From contig JAFMJM010000031.1 of NCBI GenBank assembly GCA_017853455.1, positions 1-16,088 on the forward strand: a stretch of DNA of 16,088 nucleotides. The letters run 5' to 3'. Shown piece after piece: positions 7,526 to 13,268 of this stretch. The translations under genes were made by a program, and so were the position numbers. The DNA is from Acidimicrobiia bacterium. Lineage in GTDB: Bacteria; Actinomycetota; Acidimicrobiia; IMCC26256; PALSA-555. Positions within the stretch are counted from its first letter, which is position 1; each line of letters starts with the position of its first letter. Under the pieces are notes generated by a model that saw only the letters and a program-made list of their open reading frames with translations, ran no database searches and had not been told where the DNA came from.

Positions 7526-8296
7526 GTGGGAATCGAGGTCTTCGAGGTCGCCGACCCGGCTGCGGTGGCGCACTTCCGGGGTGCGGGCTGGGTGTGCACG
7601 ACGGATGCCGCCGGGCCCCCGGCGGCCGTCCTGCAGGCCTGGGCCGACGAGGTCACCGCGCTCGACCCGGCGACCGGGGTGCTCCACTACGACGAGGTGT
7701 CGGACCACGGGCCCCTGCGCTGTCGGAGCGAGCACTTCGTCGACGTGCACGACGGGCTTCGCGCGTTCCTGACGGTCGGAGCGATGCCCGACACCGCCGG
7801 CGCCCTGCTCGGCGAGCCGGCGGTGCTCTACAAGGAGAAGTTGAACTACAAGCTGGTCGGGGGTGCCGGATATTCACCGCACCAGGACGCGCCGGCCTAC
7901 CGGTTCGTCGACGTCCACGTGTCGTGCATGGTGGCCATCGACGACGCCACCGCCGACAACGGCTGTCTCGAGGTCGTGAGCGGTGCCCACGACCGGATCT
8001 GGCCCCAGGACGAACGCGGCTGCGTCGCCGCCGACGTGGTCGCGTCGATGACGTGGGAGGTCGCGGCGGTGCCGGCCGGTGGGACCCTCTGGTTCCACTC
8101 GCGCACGCCGCACCGGAGTGGGCCGAACCGCTCCGACCGACCGCGTCGGGCGCTCTACCCCACGTACAACGCGGTGCGCGAAGGCGACCTCCGCGACGAC
8201 TACTACGTGCGCAAGCGCGCCGAGCTCGCCGCCGCGGGCGCGCTCGGCTCCCGGGTGTCGCTGATCGGCGACTTCGAGGGTGAGCTCGCACGATGA
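7526..8296 (+). CDS. PhyH-family Fe(II)/2-oxoglutarate dioxygenase, PhnY-like
   Basis: 256 aa from GTG 7526. The frame is open further upstream, but that would enter the previous gene, and the leaderless promoter places the start here. The double-stranded beta-helix core has LYKEKLNYKL (101-110), then GGAGYSPHQD giving the HxD iron ligands His119 and Asp121. AIDDATADNGCLEVVSGAH follows (137-155). The distal ligand is His196 in TPHRSGPN, with Arg207/Arg208 11-12 residues later as the 2-oxoglutarate-binding base. The facial triad is therefore complete. The KEKxNYK...PHQD arrangement and the ATGA overlap with a PhnZ-type gene resemble PhnY, which hydroxylates 2-aminoethylphosphonate at C1. Membership of the PhyH superfamily is certain. 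The phosphonate substrate is inferred from the partner, and another hydroxylation substrate remains possible. Confidence 0.87.
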   Translation: MGIEVFEVADPAAVAHFRGAGWVCTTDAAGPPAAVLQAWADEVTALDPATGVLHYDEVSDHGPLRCRSEHFVDVHDGLRAFLTVGAMPDTAGALLGEPAVLYKEKLNYKLVGGAGYSPHQDAPAYRFVDVHVSCMVAIDDATADNGCLEVVSGAHDRIWPQDERGCVAADVVASMTWEVAAVPAGGTLWFHSRTPHRSGPNRSDRPRRALYPTYNAVREGDLRDDYYVRKRAELAAAGALGSRVSLIGDFEGELAR

Positions 8297-8835
8297 GCGG
8301 CATCGACGAACTGATCGACCTCTACGAGCGGTGGGGGAGCGAGACCTACGACGAGGTCGTGACCCAGACGGACCACGCGGTGCAGTGCGCGGCGCTGGCG
8401 CGCCGGGCCGGCGCGCCGGACGCATTGGTCGCGGCGGCGCTGCTCCACGACGTCGGACACCTGCTCGACCTGGCCGACGACGGCGGGTTCGTCGCCGGGG
8501 TCGACCGGCGCCACGAGGATCGGGGTGCCCGCCACCTGGCGACGTGGTTCGGACCGGCGGTCACCGAGCCCGTCCGGATGCACGTGGAGGCGAAGCGCTA
8601 CCTCTGCGCCGTCGATCCCGCCTACGCCGCCGGGCTCTCCGCGGGCTCACGGCGCAGCCTGGTCGTGCAGGGCGGACCGATGGACGACACCGAGGTGGCG
8701 GGGTTCACGGCGCTCGCCGGTGCGGACGGTGCGGTCGCCCTTCGCCGGTGGGACGACGCCGGCAAGGTGACGGGGCTCGACCGACCGCCGTTCGCCGCCT
8801 ACCGCGAGCTCCTCGCCGGGCTCACGCGAGCTTGA
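8293..8835 (+). CDS. phnZ: HD-domain mixed-valent diiron oxygenase, PhnZ-like
   Basis: 180 aa. The ATG at 8293 overlaps the upstream TGA (ATGA). The HD-domain ligands are His28, His52-Asp53 (ALLHDVGH), His74 (DRRHEDRG), His97 (MHVEAKRYL) and the Asp of RRWDDAG near the C-terminus. Compared with PhnZ as I remember it, the spacing His52-His74 is identical, the Lys after the fourth His (Lys101) and the Arg three before the last Asp are kept, and the SRxxLxxQGGPMD signature is present. Glu21 falls at the position of the substrate-gating Glu27. PhnZ oxidatively cleaves the C-P bond of 1-hydroxy-2-aminoethylphosphonate to glycine and phosphate; TmpB does the same for the trimethylated substrate. 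The position equivalent to the PhnZ iron-bound Tyr24 appears to be Thr18, with Tyr19 next to it. It is encoded with its probable hydroxylase partner, and its 3' end overlaps the convergent repressor gene by 14 bp. Confidence 0.85.
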   Translation: MSGIDELIDLYERWGSETYDEVVTQTDHAVQCAALARRAGAPDALVAAALLHDVGHLLDLADDGGFVAGVDRRHEDRGARHLATWFGPAVTEPVRMHVEAKRYLCAVDPAYAAGLSAGSRRSLVVQGGPMDDTEVAGFTALAGADGAVALRRWDDAGKVTGLDRPPFAAYRELLAGLTRA

Positions 8836-9091
8836 GGAAGAGCCGCTCGACCTCGGCGACGGGGTAGCCCTCGGCCTCGGCCCGGTCGGGGTCCTGGAGG
8901 CACTGGGTGAGGCCGGAGGCGAGGAGCTTGAAGCCGACCTGCTCCATCGCCTTGGTGACCGCAGCGATCTGGGTGACCACGTCGCGGCACTCGCGCTCCT
9001 CGGCGAGCATGCCCTGGATGCCCCGGACCTGGCCCTCGATGCGCCGCAGGCGGCGCTGGAGGTCGGCGACGACGTCGGGATCGATCTGCAC
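8822..9091 (-). CDS. CsoR-family transcriptional repressor, CstR-like (persulfide-sensing type)
   Basis: 89 aa from GTG at 9091, chosen because GAGGAGG lies 7 nt upstream and this gives the normal length; a longer frame exists but has no ribosome binding site. The all-helical DUF156 fold is clear: LQRRLRRIEGQVRGIQGML, then RECRDVVTQIAAVTKAM, then FKLLASGLTQCL. The two conserved Cys are Cys35 and Cys64, 29 residues apart as in CsoR and CstR. The Cu(I)-binding His of CsoR, four residues before the second Cys, is Gly60 here. A Cys pair without that His is the CstR pattern, which senses persulfides by forming inter-subunit di- or polysulfide links. It faces a CoA-disulfide/persulfide reductase with a rhodanese domain across a shared operator, so it probably represses both. 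Sulfur sensing is inferred from residues and context. Confidence 0.87.
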   Translation of the reverse strand: MQIDPDVVADLQRRLRRIEGQVRGIQGMLAEERECRDVVTQIAAVTKAMEQVGFKLLASGLTQCLQDPDRAEAEGYPVAEVERLFLKLA

Positions 9092-9137
9092 GGTGGGTCC
9101 TCCTCGGCGGGACGGGTCCGGTCGCGACACGCATGGT

Positions 9138-9153
9138 ATACCCTTGGGGGTAT
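9138..9153. promoter_or_regulatory. Palindromic CsoR/CstR-type operator over both divergent promoters
   Basis: A perfect inverted repeat, ATACCC-TTGG-GGGTAT, sits between the repressor (start 9091) and the reductase (start 9193). AT-flanked C/G tracts of this kind are the known operator style of the CsoR/CstR family. TATACC sequences usable as -10 boxes occur on both strands at the left arm and GTATCA at the right arm, so bound repressor would cover the promoters in both directions. Autoregulation plus control of the reductase is the natural reading. Confidence 0.7.
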
Positions 9154-9192
9154 CAGATCGCACCCCGGCCACCGCCGGGCGAGGAGGACGGC

Positions 9193-10848
9193 ATGGGACG
9201 ACGCATCGTCATCGTGGGTGGGGTGGCCGGCGGGATGTCGACCGCCACCCGGCTCCGCCGGCTCGACGCCGCCGGCGAGATCACCGTGCTCGAGAAGTCG
9301 GGCCACGTCTCGTACGCCAACTGCGGCCTGCCGTACTTCGTGGGCGGGGTCATCGAGGAGGAGGAGGACCTCCTGCTCCAGACCCCCGAGCGCCTGTTCG
9401 AGCGGTTCCGCCTCGACGTCCACGTGAACTCCGAGGTGGTCGCGGTCGACGCGCCCGGTCACACGGTCACGGTGCGCGACACCACCGACGACACCGAGCG
9501 GGTCGTGCCCTACGACAAGTTGGTCCTGAGTCCCGGCGCCCTTCCGGTCCGTCCGCCCATCCCGGGCTTCGACCGGGTGCGGGTGCTCCGGACGGTCGAG
9601 GACGCCACGCGGCTCGCCGGGATGGTGGGCGACCGCCCGGCCGACGCCGTGGTCATCGGTGCCGGGTTCATCGGGCTCGAGACCGCCGAGAACCTGGCGC
9701 ACGCCGGCATCCCGGTGACCGTGGTCGAGGCGGCCGACCAGGTGCTGACGCCGCTCGACCCCGAGCTCGCGGTCCTCGTCGCCGCGGAGCTCGTGCGCAA
9801 CGGCGTGCGCGTCGAGACCGGCGTCGCCGTCACCGAGATCACCGAACGGGAGGTCGTGCTCGCCGACGGCCGGCGCCTGCCCGGCGAGTTGGTGATCGGC
9901 TCGATCGGGGTCCGCCCCGACGTCCGGCTCGCCGAGATGGCGGGCATCGCCCTCGGCCCGACGGGCGGCATCGCGATCGACGAGGCCAACGTCACGAGCG
10001 ATCCCGACATCTACGCCGTGGGCGACGCCACCGAGAAGTTCGACTCGGTGGGTGGCGGCACGTCGCTGATCGCGCTGGCCAACGTCGCGAACCGGCAGGG
10101 CCGCCGGGTCGCCGACCACATCTGTGGCCTGCCGTCGCACCGGGCGCCGTCGCTCGGAACGGCGATCGTGAAGGTGTTCGACCTCACCGCGGCCATGACG
10201 GGTTGGAACGAGAAGCGCCTCCGCGCGGCCGGCCGTCCGTACCGGGCGCTCCACTCGCACCCGATGAACCACGCCTCGTACTACCCGGGGGCGCAGCAGA
10301 TGTCGCTGAAGCTCCTGTTCGATCCCGACTCGGGGGCGATCCTCGGCGCCCAGGGCGTGGGTGGCGACGGAGTCGACAAGCGCATCGACGTCCTGGCGAC
10401 CGCCCTCACCGCCGGCATCCCGGCCGAGGAGCTCGCCGACCTCGAGTTGGCGTACGCGCCGCCGTTCTCGTCGGCGAAGGACCCGGTCAACATGCTCGGC
10501 TACATGGCCGAGAACGCGCGGACGGGGGAGTGTGACGTGGTGTCGCCGGACGAGGTCGACGACCTCGTGGGTGCGGGCTGGGTGCCGCTCGACGTGCGCA
10601 CCGCCGCCGAGCACGCTCGCGGCGCCCTGCCCGGAGGCGTCGTGGCGCCCCTCGACGAGCTCCGGGAGCAGCTCCCCGACCTCGGTGCCGGACCGTTCCT
10701 CGTCTACTGCGAGGTCGGGCAGCGCGGGCACACCGCGACGACCCTCCTCCACGAGCTGGGCGTCGAGGCCCGCAACCTCGACGGCGGCTATCGCACCTGG
10801 CGGGCCTGGACCGCCGCCCGCGACCAGGACCCGACCGCCCTGGCCTGA
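9193..10848 (+). CDS. CoA-disulfide reductase / NADH-dependent persulfide reductase with C-terminal rhodanese domain (CoADR-RHD)
   Basis: 551 aa. The ATG at 9193 has GAGGAGG 5 nt upstream; the frame continues upstream only into the operator. The FAD site is IVIVGGVAGG (5-14). The single active-site Cys44 lies in SYANCGLPYFVGG, diagnostic of the CoADR/NADH-oxidase branch. The NAD(P)H Rossmann site is VVIGAGFIGLE (G156, G158, G161), followed by the second FAD motif IYAVGDA. After the dimerisation domain, residues from about 450 form a rhodanese module (DVRTAAEHARGALPGG) with Cys506 in VYCEVGQRGH. CoADR-RHD enzymes reduce CoA persulfide, CoA polysulfide or CoA disulfide with NAD(P)H, releasing sulfide, and the rhodanese Cys relays sulfane sulfur. 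With the CstR-like repressor opposite, it probably detoxifies or recycles reactive sulfur species in the cytoplasm. Confidence 0.92.
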   Translation: MGRRIVIVGGVAGGMSTATRLRRLDAAGEITVLEKSGHVSYANCGLPYFVGGVIEEEEDLLLQTPERLFERFRLDVHVNSEVVAVDAPGHTVTVRDTTDDTERVVPYDKLVLSPGALPVRPPIPGFDRVRVLRTVEDATRLAGMVGDRPADAVVIGAGFIGLETAENLAHAGIPVTVVEAADQVLTPLDPELAVLVAAELVRNGVRVETGVAVTEITEREVVLADGRRLPGELVIGSIGVRPDVRLAEMAGIALGPTGGIAIDEANVTSDPDIYAVGDATEKFDSVGGGTSLIALANVANRQGRRVADHICGLPSHRAPSLGTAIVKVFDLTAAMTGWNEKRLRAAGRPYRALHSHPMNHASYYPGAQQMSLKLLFDPDSGAILGAQGVGGDGVDKRIDVLATALTAGIPAEELADLELAYAPPFSSAKDPVNMLGYMAENARTGECDVVSPDEVDDLVGAGWVPLDVRTAAEHARGALPGGVVAPLDELREQLPDLGAGPFLVYCEVGQRGHTATTLLHELGVEARNLDGGYRTWRAWTAARDQDPTALA

Positions 10849-10876
10849 GCCGGGGCGGGCCGTCGGAGGGGCGTCC

Positions 10877-10903
10877 CGGGGTCCGGTGCCCGTGGTGGCC
10901 CCG
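10877..10903 (+). terminator. Possible terminator hairpin after the CoADR-RHD gene
   Basis: CGGGG-T-CC (10877-10884) can pair with GG-CCCCG (10897-10903), giving seven GC pairs with one bulged T and a 12-nt loop. No U-tract follows, so this is only a weak candidate of the U-less type common in actinobacteria. It lies 29 nt after the stop codon and before the next promoter. Confidence 0.25.
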
Positions 10904-10929
10904 AGCCGAGCCGTGTCGCACCCGTGTGC

Positions 10930-10941
10930 TGTGATGGTCCC
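10930..10941 (+). promoter_or_regulatory. Possible leaderless promoter of the DEDDh exonuclease
   Basis: TGTGAT at 10930-10935 is followed by 6 nt before ATG at 10942, the same geometry as at 7514. The second base differs from the TANNNT consensus. No Shine-Dalgarno sequence precedes the start. There is no convincing -35 box. Confidence 0.35.
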
Positions 10942-11508
10942 ATGACGGCGGAACGGCTCGTGGTGGTCGACGTGGAGACGACCGGCTTCCGGACGACCGA
11001 CCGCGTCGTCGAGGTGGCGGCGGTGTCGCTCGACGCCCGCACGCTCGAGGTCGTCGACGAGTTCGAGACCCTGGTCAACCCGGGCCGGGGAGTCGGGCCG
11101 ACCGCCGTCCACGGCATCACCGACGCCATGGTCGTCGACGCGCCGTCGTTCCGGGGAGTCGCCGCCGAACTCACCGAACGGCTCCACGGGGGCGTGCTGG
11201 TGGCCCACAACCTGCGGTTCGACCAGCGGATGCTCAATCAGGAGTACGAGAAGTTCATGGACGAGCCCGACTGGGGCACGGGCATCTGCACCTACCGGCT
11301 CTCGGGGCTGAAGCTGGCGGCGGCGTGCGAGGCGCACGCCATCTCGTTGCACGGCCACCACCGCGCCCTCGACGACGCCCGGGCCGCGGCCGAATTGCTC
11401 CGCCGGGTCATCGACCCGGCAGCCCCGATGGGCCCGGTCTCGGTGCCGCCGATGGCCGGGATCGCTCCCGAGCGCCTCCTCACCCGTGCCCAGGTGGCGG
11501 GTCGCTGA
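10942..11508 (+). CDS. DEDDh 3'-5' exonuclease, stand-alone DnaQ/epsilon-like
   Basis: 188 aa from ATG 10942. All three exonuclease motifs are intact: Exo I VVVDVETTG with Asp10 and Glu12, HGITDAMV, Exo II VAHNLRFDQRML with Asp94, and Exo III HHRALDDA with His140 and Asp145. This His-x4-Asp form is the DEDDh class, which uses two metal ions to remove nucleotides from 3' ends. There is no polymerase, BRCT or GIY-YIG domain. The last 35 residues are Pro/Ala-rich and not recognised. It could be a proofreading-like subunit, a DNA repair exonuclease or an oligoribonuclease-type enzyme; the sequence does not decide. It is transcribed alone and runs tail-to-tail, 15 bp apart, into the GNAT gene. Confidence 0.88.
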   Translation: MTAERLVVVDVETTGFRTTDRVVEVAAVSLDARTLEVVDEFETLVNPGRGVGPTAVHGITDAMVVDAPSFRGVAAELTERLHGGVLVAHNLRFDQRMLNQEYEKFMDEPDWGTGICTYRLSGLKLAAACEAHAISLHGHHRALDDARAAAELLRRVIDPAAPMGPVSVPPMAGIAPERLLTRAQVAGR

Positions 11509-11523
11509 CCCTGCCCTGCGGGC

Positions 11524-12369
11524 TCAGCCCAACTCGAGCGTCGTCACCCCGACCACCCGGTCGAGGTCGAGGACGGGTGGGGTCCCGAAGTACATCCGGC
11601 GGGTGGTGAACCCCGGTGTCATCCCGTGGGCGGCGACGAGCGCCCGCCCCGACGGGTTGGGGTCGGGGACGTCGATGTACACCGGACCCTCGGCGTCGGC
11701 GACGAGTGCCCGCCACAGCGAGTCGGTGGTGGCGGGGTCGTCGGCGAACAGCGGTCCGACCTTGGCGCCGTCGACGCACGGGCGGCGCAGTCCCCAGCCC
11801 ACGAGTCGGCCGTCGCGGACGACGGCGCGCGCCACCACCGACGGTGCGGCCAGCCACGCGGTCAGGAACGCCGAGCGGTCGCCGACCACGCAGCCCCGCT
11901 CGTACTCCACGAGATCCGCCACGGCCACGGTCCGGGCGTCGACGGTTGCGTCGGGGTCGACGGGGGTGGTCGCCGCGTTCGGGTCCCACCGCCATCGCGT
12001 GGTCGTGGAGGCGGGCACGGCGCCGTTGCGGGCGTAGAGGGGCTCCTGCTCGAGGACGGCGTCGAGACCGATGGTGCGGTCCCCGGCGAATCCGAGGGCC
12101 GCCTGCATCAGGGCGAAACCGAGGCCCTCGCCCCGGTGGGTGGGGTCGGCGATGAACAGGCCGCCGAAGGCGTACGCGTCGCTCCAGCGCACCACCGACG
12201 CAACGACGACCAGGCGACCGTCGATCTCGAGTCCGAGGAAGCCCCCCGGGTCGGCGGCGAAGAACGGCTCGGCGTCGTGGAGCCCCGGGTTCCAGCCCTC
12301 GACCGCCGCCCACGTCAGGGCGGTGCGGAGCCCGGCGAGGTCGAGGTGCACGAGACGGGGTTCGGACAC
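11524..12369 (-). CDS. Tandem-domain GNAT N-acetyltransferase (YitH-like, Acetyltransf_18 C-domain)
   Basis: 281 aa from GTG at 12369, chosen because GGAG lies 9 nt upstream and VSEPRLVHLDL begins at the expected domain edge; the longer in-frame extension is Arg-rich and overlaps the divergent gene. The first GNAT domain (about 1-130) begins AAVEGWNPGLHDAEPF, has strand 4 GLFIADP, and an acetyl-CoA pyrophosphate loop THRGEGLG with Arg79, Gly82 and Gly84. The second domain (about 185-281) has VGPLFADD, VYIDVPDPNPSGRALVAAHGM and TRRMYFG, the pattern of the Acetyltransf_18 module. Such proteins acetylate amines of small molecules or proteins; the substrate is unknown. The gene diverges from the methyltransferase operon across an 89-bp gap containing a palindrome. 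Confidence 0.87.
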   Translation of the reverse strand: MSEPRLVHLDLAGLRTALTWAAVEGWNPGLHDAEPFFAADPGGFLGLEIDGRLVVVASVVRWSDAYAFGGLFIADPTHRGEGLGFALMQAALGFAGDRTIGLDAVLEQEPLYARNGAVPASTTTRWRWDPNAATTPVDPDATVDARTVAVADLVEYERGCVVGDRSAFLTAWLAAPSVVARAVVRDGRLVGWGLRRPCVDGAKVGPLFADDPATTDSLWRALVADAEGPVYIDVPDPNPSGRALVAAHGMTPGFTTRRMYFGTPPVLDLDRVVGVTTLELG

Positions 12370-12423
12370 GTTTCTGCACTCCGGGATCGGGGCGGCCGGC
12401 GGGACCGGGACGGCGGACGTGTT

Positions 12424-12438
12424 GGCGGGGATCCCGCC
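12424..12438. promoter_or_regulatory. Perfect palindrome upstream of the methyltransferase operon
   Basis: GGCGGG-GAT-CCCGCC has 6-bp arms and lies in the GNAT/methyltransferase divergent gap, covering the -35 zone of the rightward promoter. It is a plausible operator. No regulator gene is adjacent, and GC-rich palindromes also arise by chance at this base composition. Confidence 0.35.
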
Positions 12439-12445
12439 CGACGGC

Positions 12446-12458
12446 AATGATGCCCGAC
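12446..12458 (+). promoter_or_regulatory. Possible leaderless promoter of the methyltransferase-pirin-LEH operon
   Basis: AATGAT at 12446-12451 is followed by 7 nt before GTG at 12459. The geometry matches the promoter at 2605. The hexamer resembles a -10 box except at the first position. No Shine-Dalgarno sequence is seen before any of the three candidate starts. Confidence 0.35.
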
Positions 12459-13268
12459 GTGGCCGACGATGCGTCGTACGTGATTCGCAGCGGGGTCGGC
12501 GCCCTCCAGCGGCTCGAGCTCCTCGCCGAGATCTGCGGCCCGGCGACCGACGCCTTCCTGGAGCGCAACGGCGCCGAGCGGGCACGTCGCTTCCTCGACG
12601 TCGGCTGCGGCATCGGAGCCGTGGCGAACCGGATGGCGTCGGCGGGCGTCCCGCACGCCGTCGGGATCGACATCAACCCCGAGGTGGTGGCGGGGGCGAG
12701 TGATCGGGCCCGACGGGCCGGTTCGGGAGCGACCTTCCAGGTGGCCGGGCTCGACGATCTCGGACGCGGCGATCTGGTCGACTTCGACGTCGTCTACGTC
12801 CGGTGCGTGCTGAGCCACCTCCCCGATCCGCTGCCGGCGCTGCGGTCGCTCCTCGCCGCCACCCGACCGGGCGGGCTCGTCCTGGTCGAGGACGTCGAGG
12901 TCGGCGCCACGTGGTCATCGCCGGCGGAGCCGGCCTTGGCCCGTCATCTCGATCTGTACGTGGCGGCCGCACGGGGCATCGGCGCCCGGCCCGACGTGGG
13001 ACCCGATCTCGCCCCGGGCCTCCGGTCGCTGGGTGCGACCGACGTCACCGTCGACGTCGTGCAGCCGGTGCTGCGGACACCGCAGGCGCTGCGCATCCAC
13101 GCCCGGACCATGGAGGCCATCGCCGGACCGGTCCTGGCCCAGGGGTTGGCGACCACCGATGAGTTCGACACGCTCGTCGCCCGCCTCGACGCCTGGGCCG
13201 ACGAACCCGGCGTGGTCGCGACCCTTCCCCGGTTCGTGCAGGTGGGCGGCCGGAGGCCGACCGGCTGA
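12459..13268 (+). CDS. Class I SAM-dependent methyltransferase
   Basis: 269 aa from GTG 12459. In-frame ATGs at 12447 and 12450 are alternatives, but they overlap the probable -10 hexamer. An N-terminal helix region (SYVIRSGVGALQRLELLAEI) precedes motif I, FLDVGCGIGAVANRM, with Asp47, Gly49, Gly51 and Gly53. The acidic residue after strand 2 is Asp71 in VGIDINPEVV. DLVDFDVVYVRCVLSHLPDP is the motif of strand 4 and the following helix, and RPGGLVLVEDVEV is strand 5. This matches the UbiE/Methyltransf_25-like small-molecule methyltransferases; the acceptor (O, N, S or C) is unknown. It is first in an operon with pirin and an epoxide-hydrolase-family enzyme, with a 1-nt stop/start overlap at 13268. 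A joint role in small-molecule modification is inference. Confidence 0.88.
   Translation: MADDASYVIRSGVGALQRLELLAEICGPATDAFLERNGAERARRFLDVGCGIGAVANRMASAGVPHAVGIDINPEVVAGASDRARRAGSGATFQVAGLDDLGRGDLVDFDVVYVRCVLSHLPDPLPALRSLLAATRPGGLVLVEDVEVGATWSSPAEPALARHLDLYVAAARGIGARPDVGPDLAPGLRSLGATDVTVDVVQPVLRTPQALRIHARTMEAIAGPVLAQGLATTDEFDTLVARLDAWADEPGVVATLPRFVQVGGRRPTG

Noticed and set aside
8822..9091. Copper-sensing CsoR
   Set aside because: The His ligand four residues before the second Cys is Gly60, so the Cu(I) site is incomplete; the adjacent gene is a sulfur enzyme, not a copper ATPase or chaperone.
9092..9172. N-terminal extension of the CsoR-family gene
   Set aside because: The extra residues are not part of the family fold, they cross the palindrome, and the GTG at 9091 has a strong ribosome binding site.
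9133..9192. Upstream start for the CoADR-RHD gene
   Set aside because: It would place coding sequence across the operator, and the ATG at 9193 has GAGGAGG at ideal spacing directly before the FAD motif.
8647..11361. A 900-codon open frame on the minus strand covering the reductase and exonuclease
   Set aside because: It is antisense to CoADR-RHD and the exonuclease and runs through the CsoR gene in another frame. Low-complexity Arg/Val/Asp composition marks it as a shadow.
11509..11523. Terminator between the convergent exonuclease and GNAT genes
   Set aside because: The 15-bp gap offers only a 4-bp GCCC/GGGC stem, too weak to support a call.
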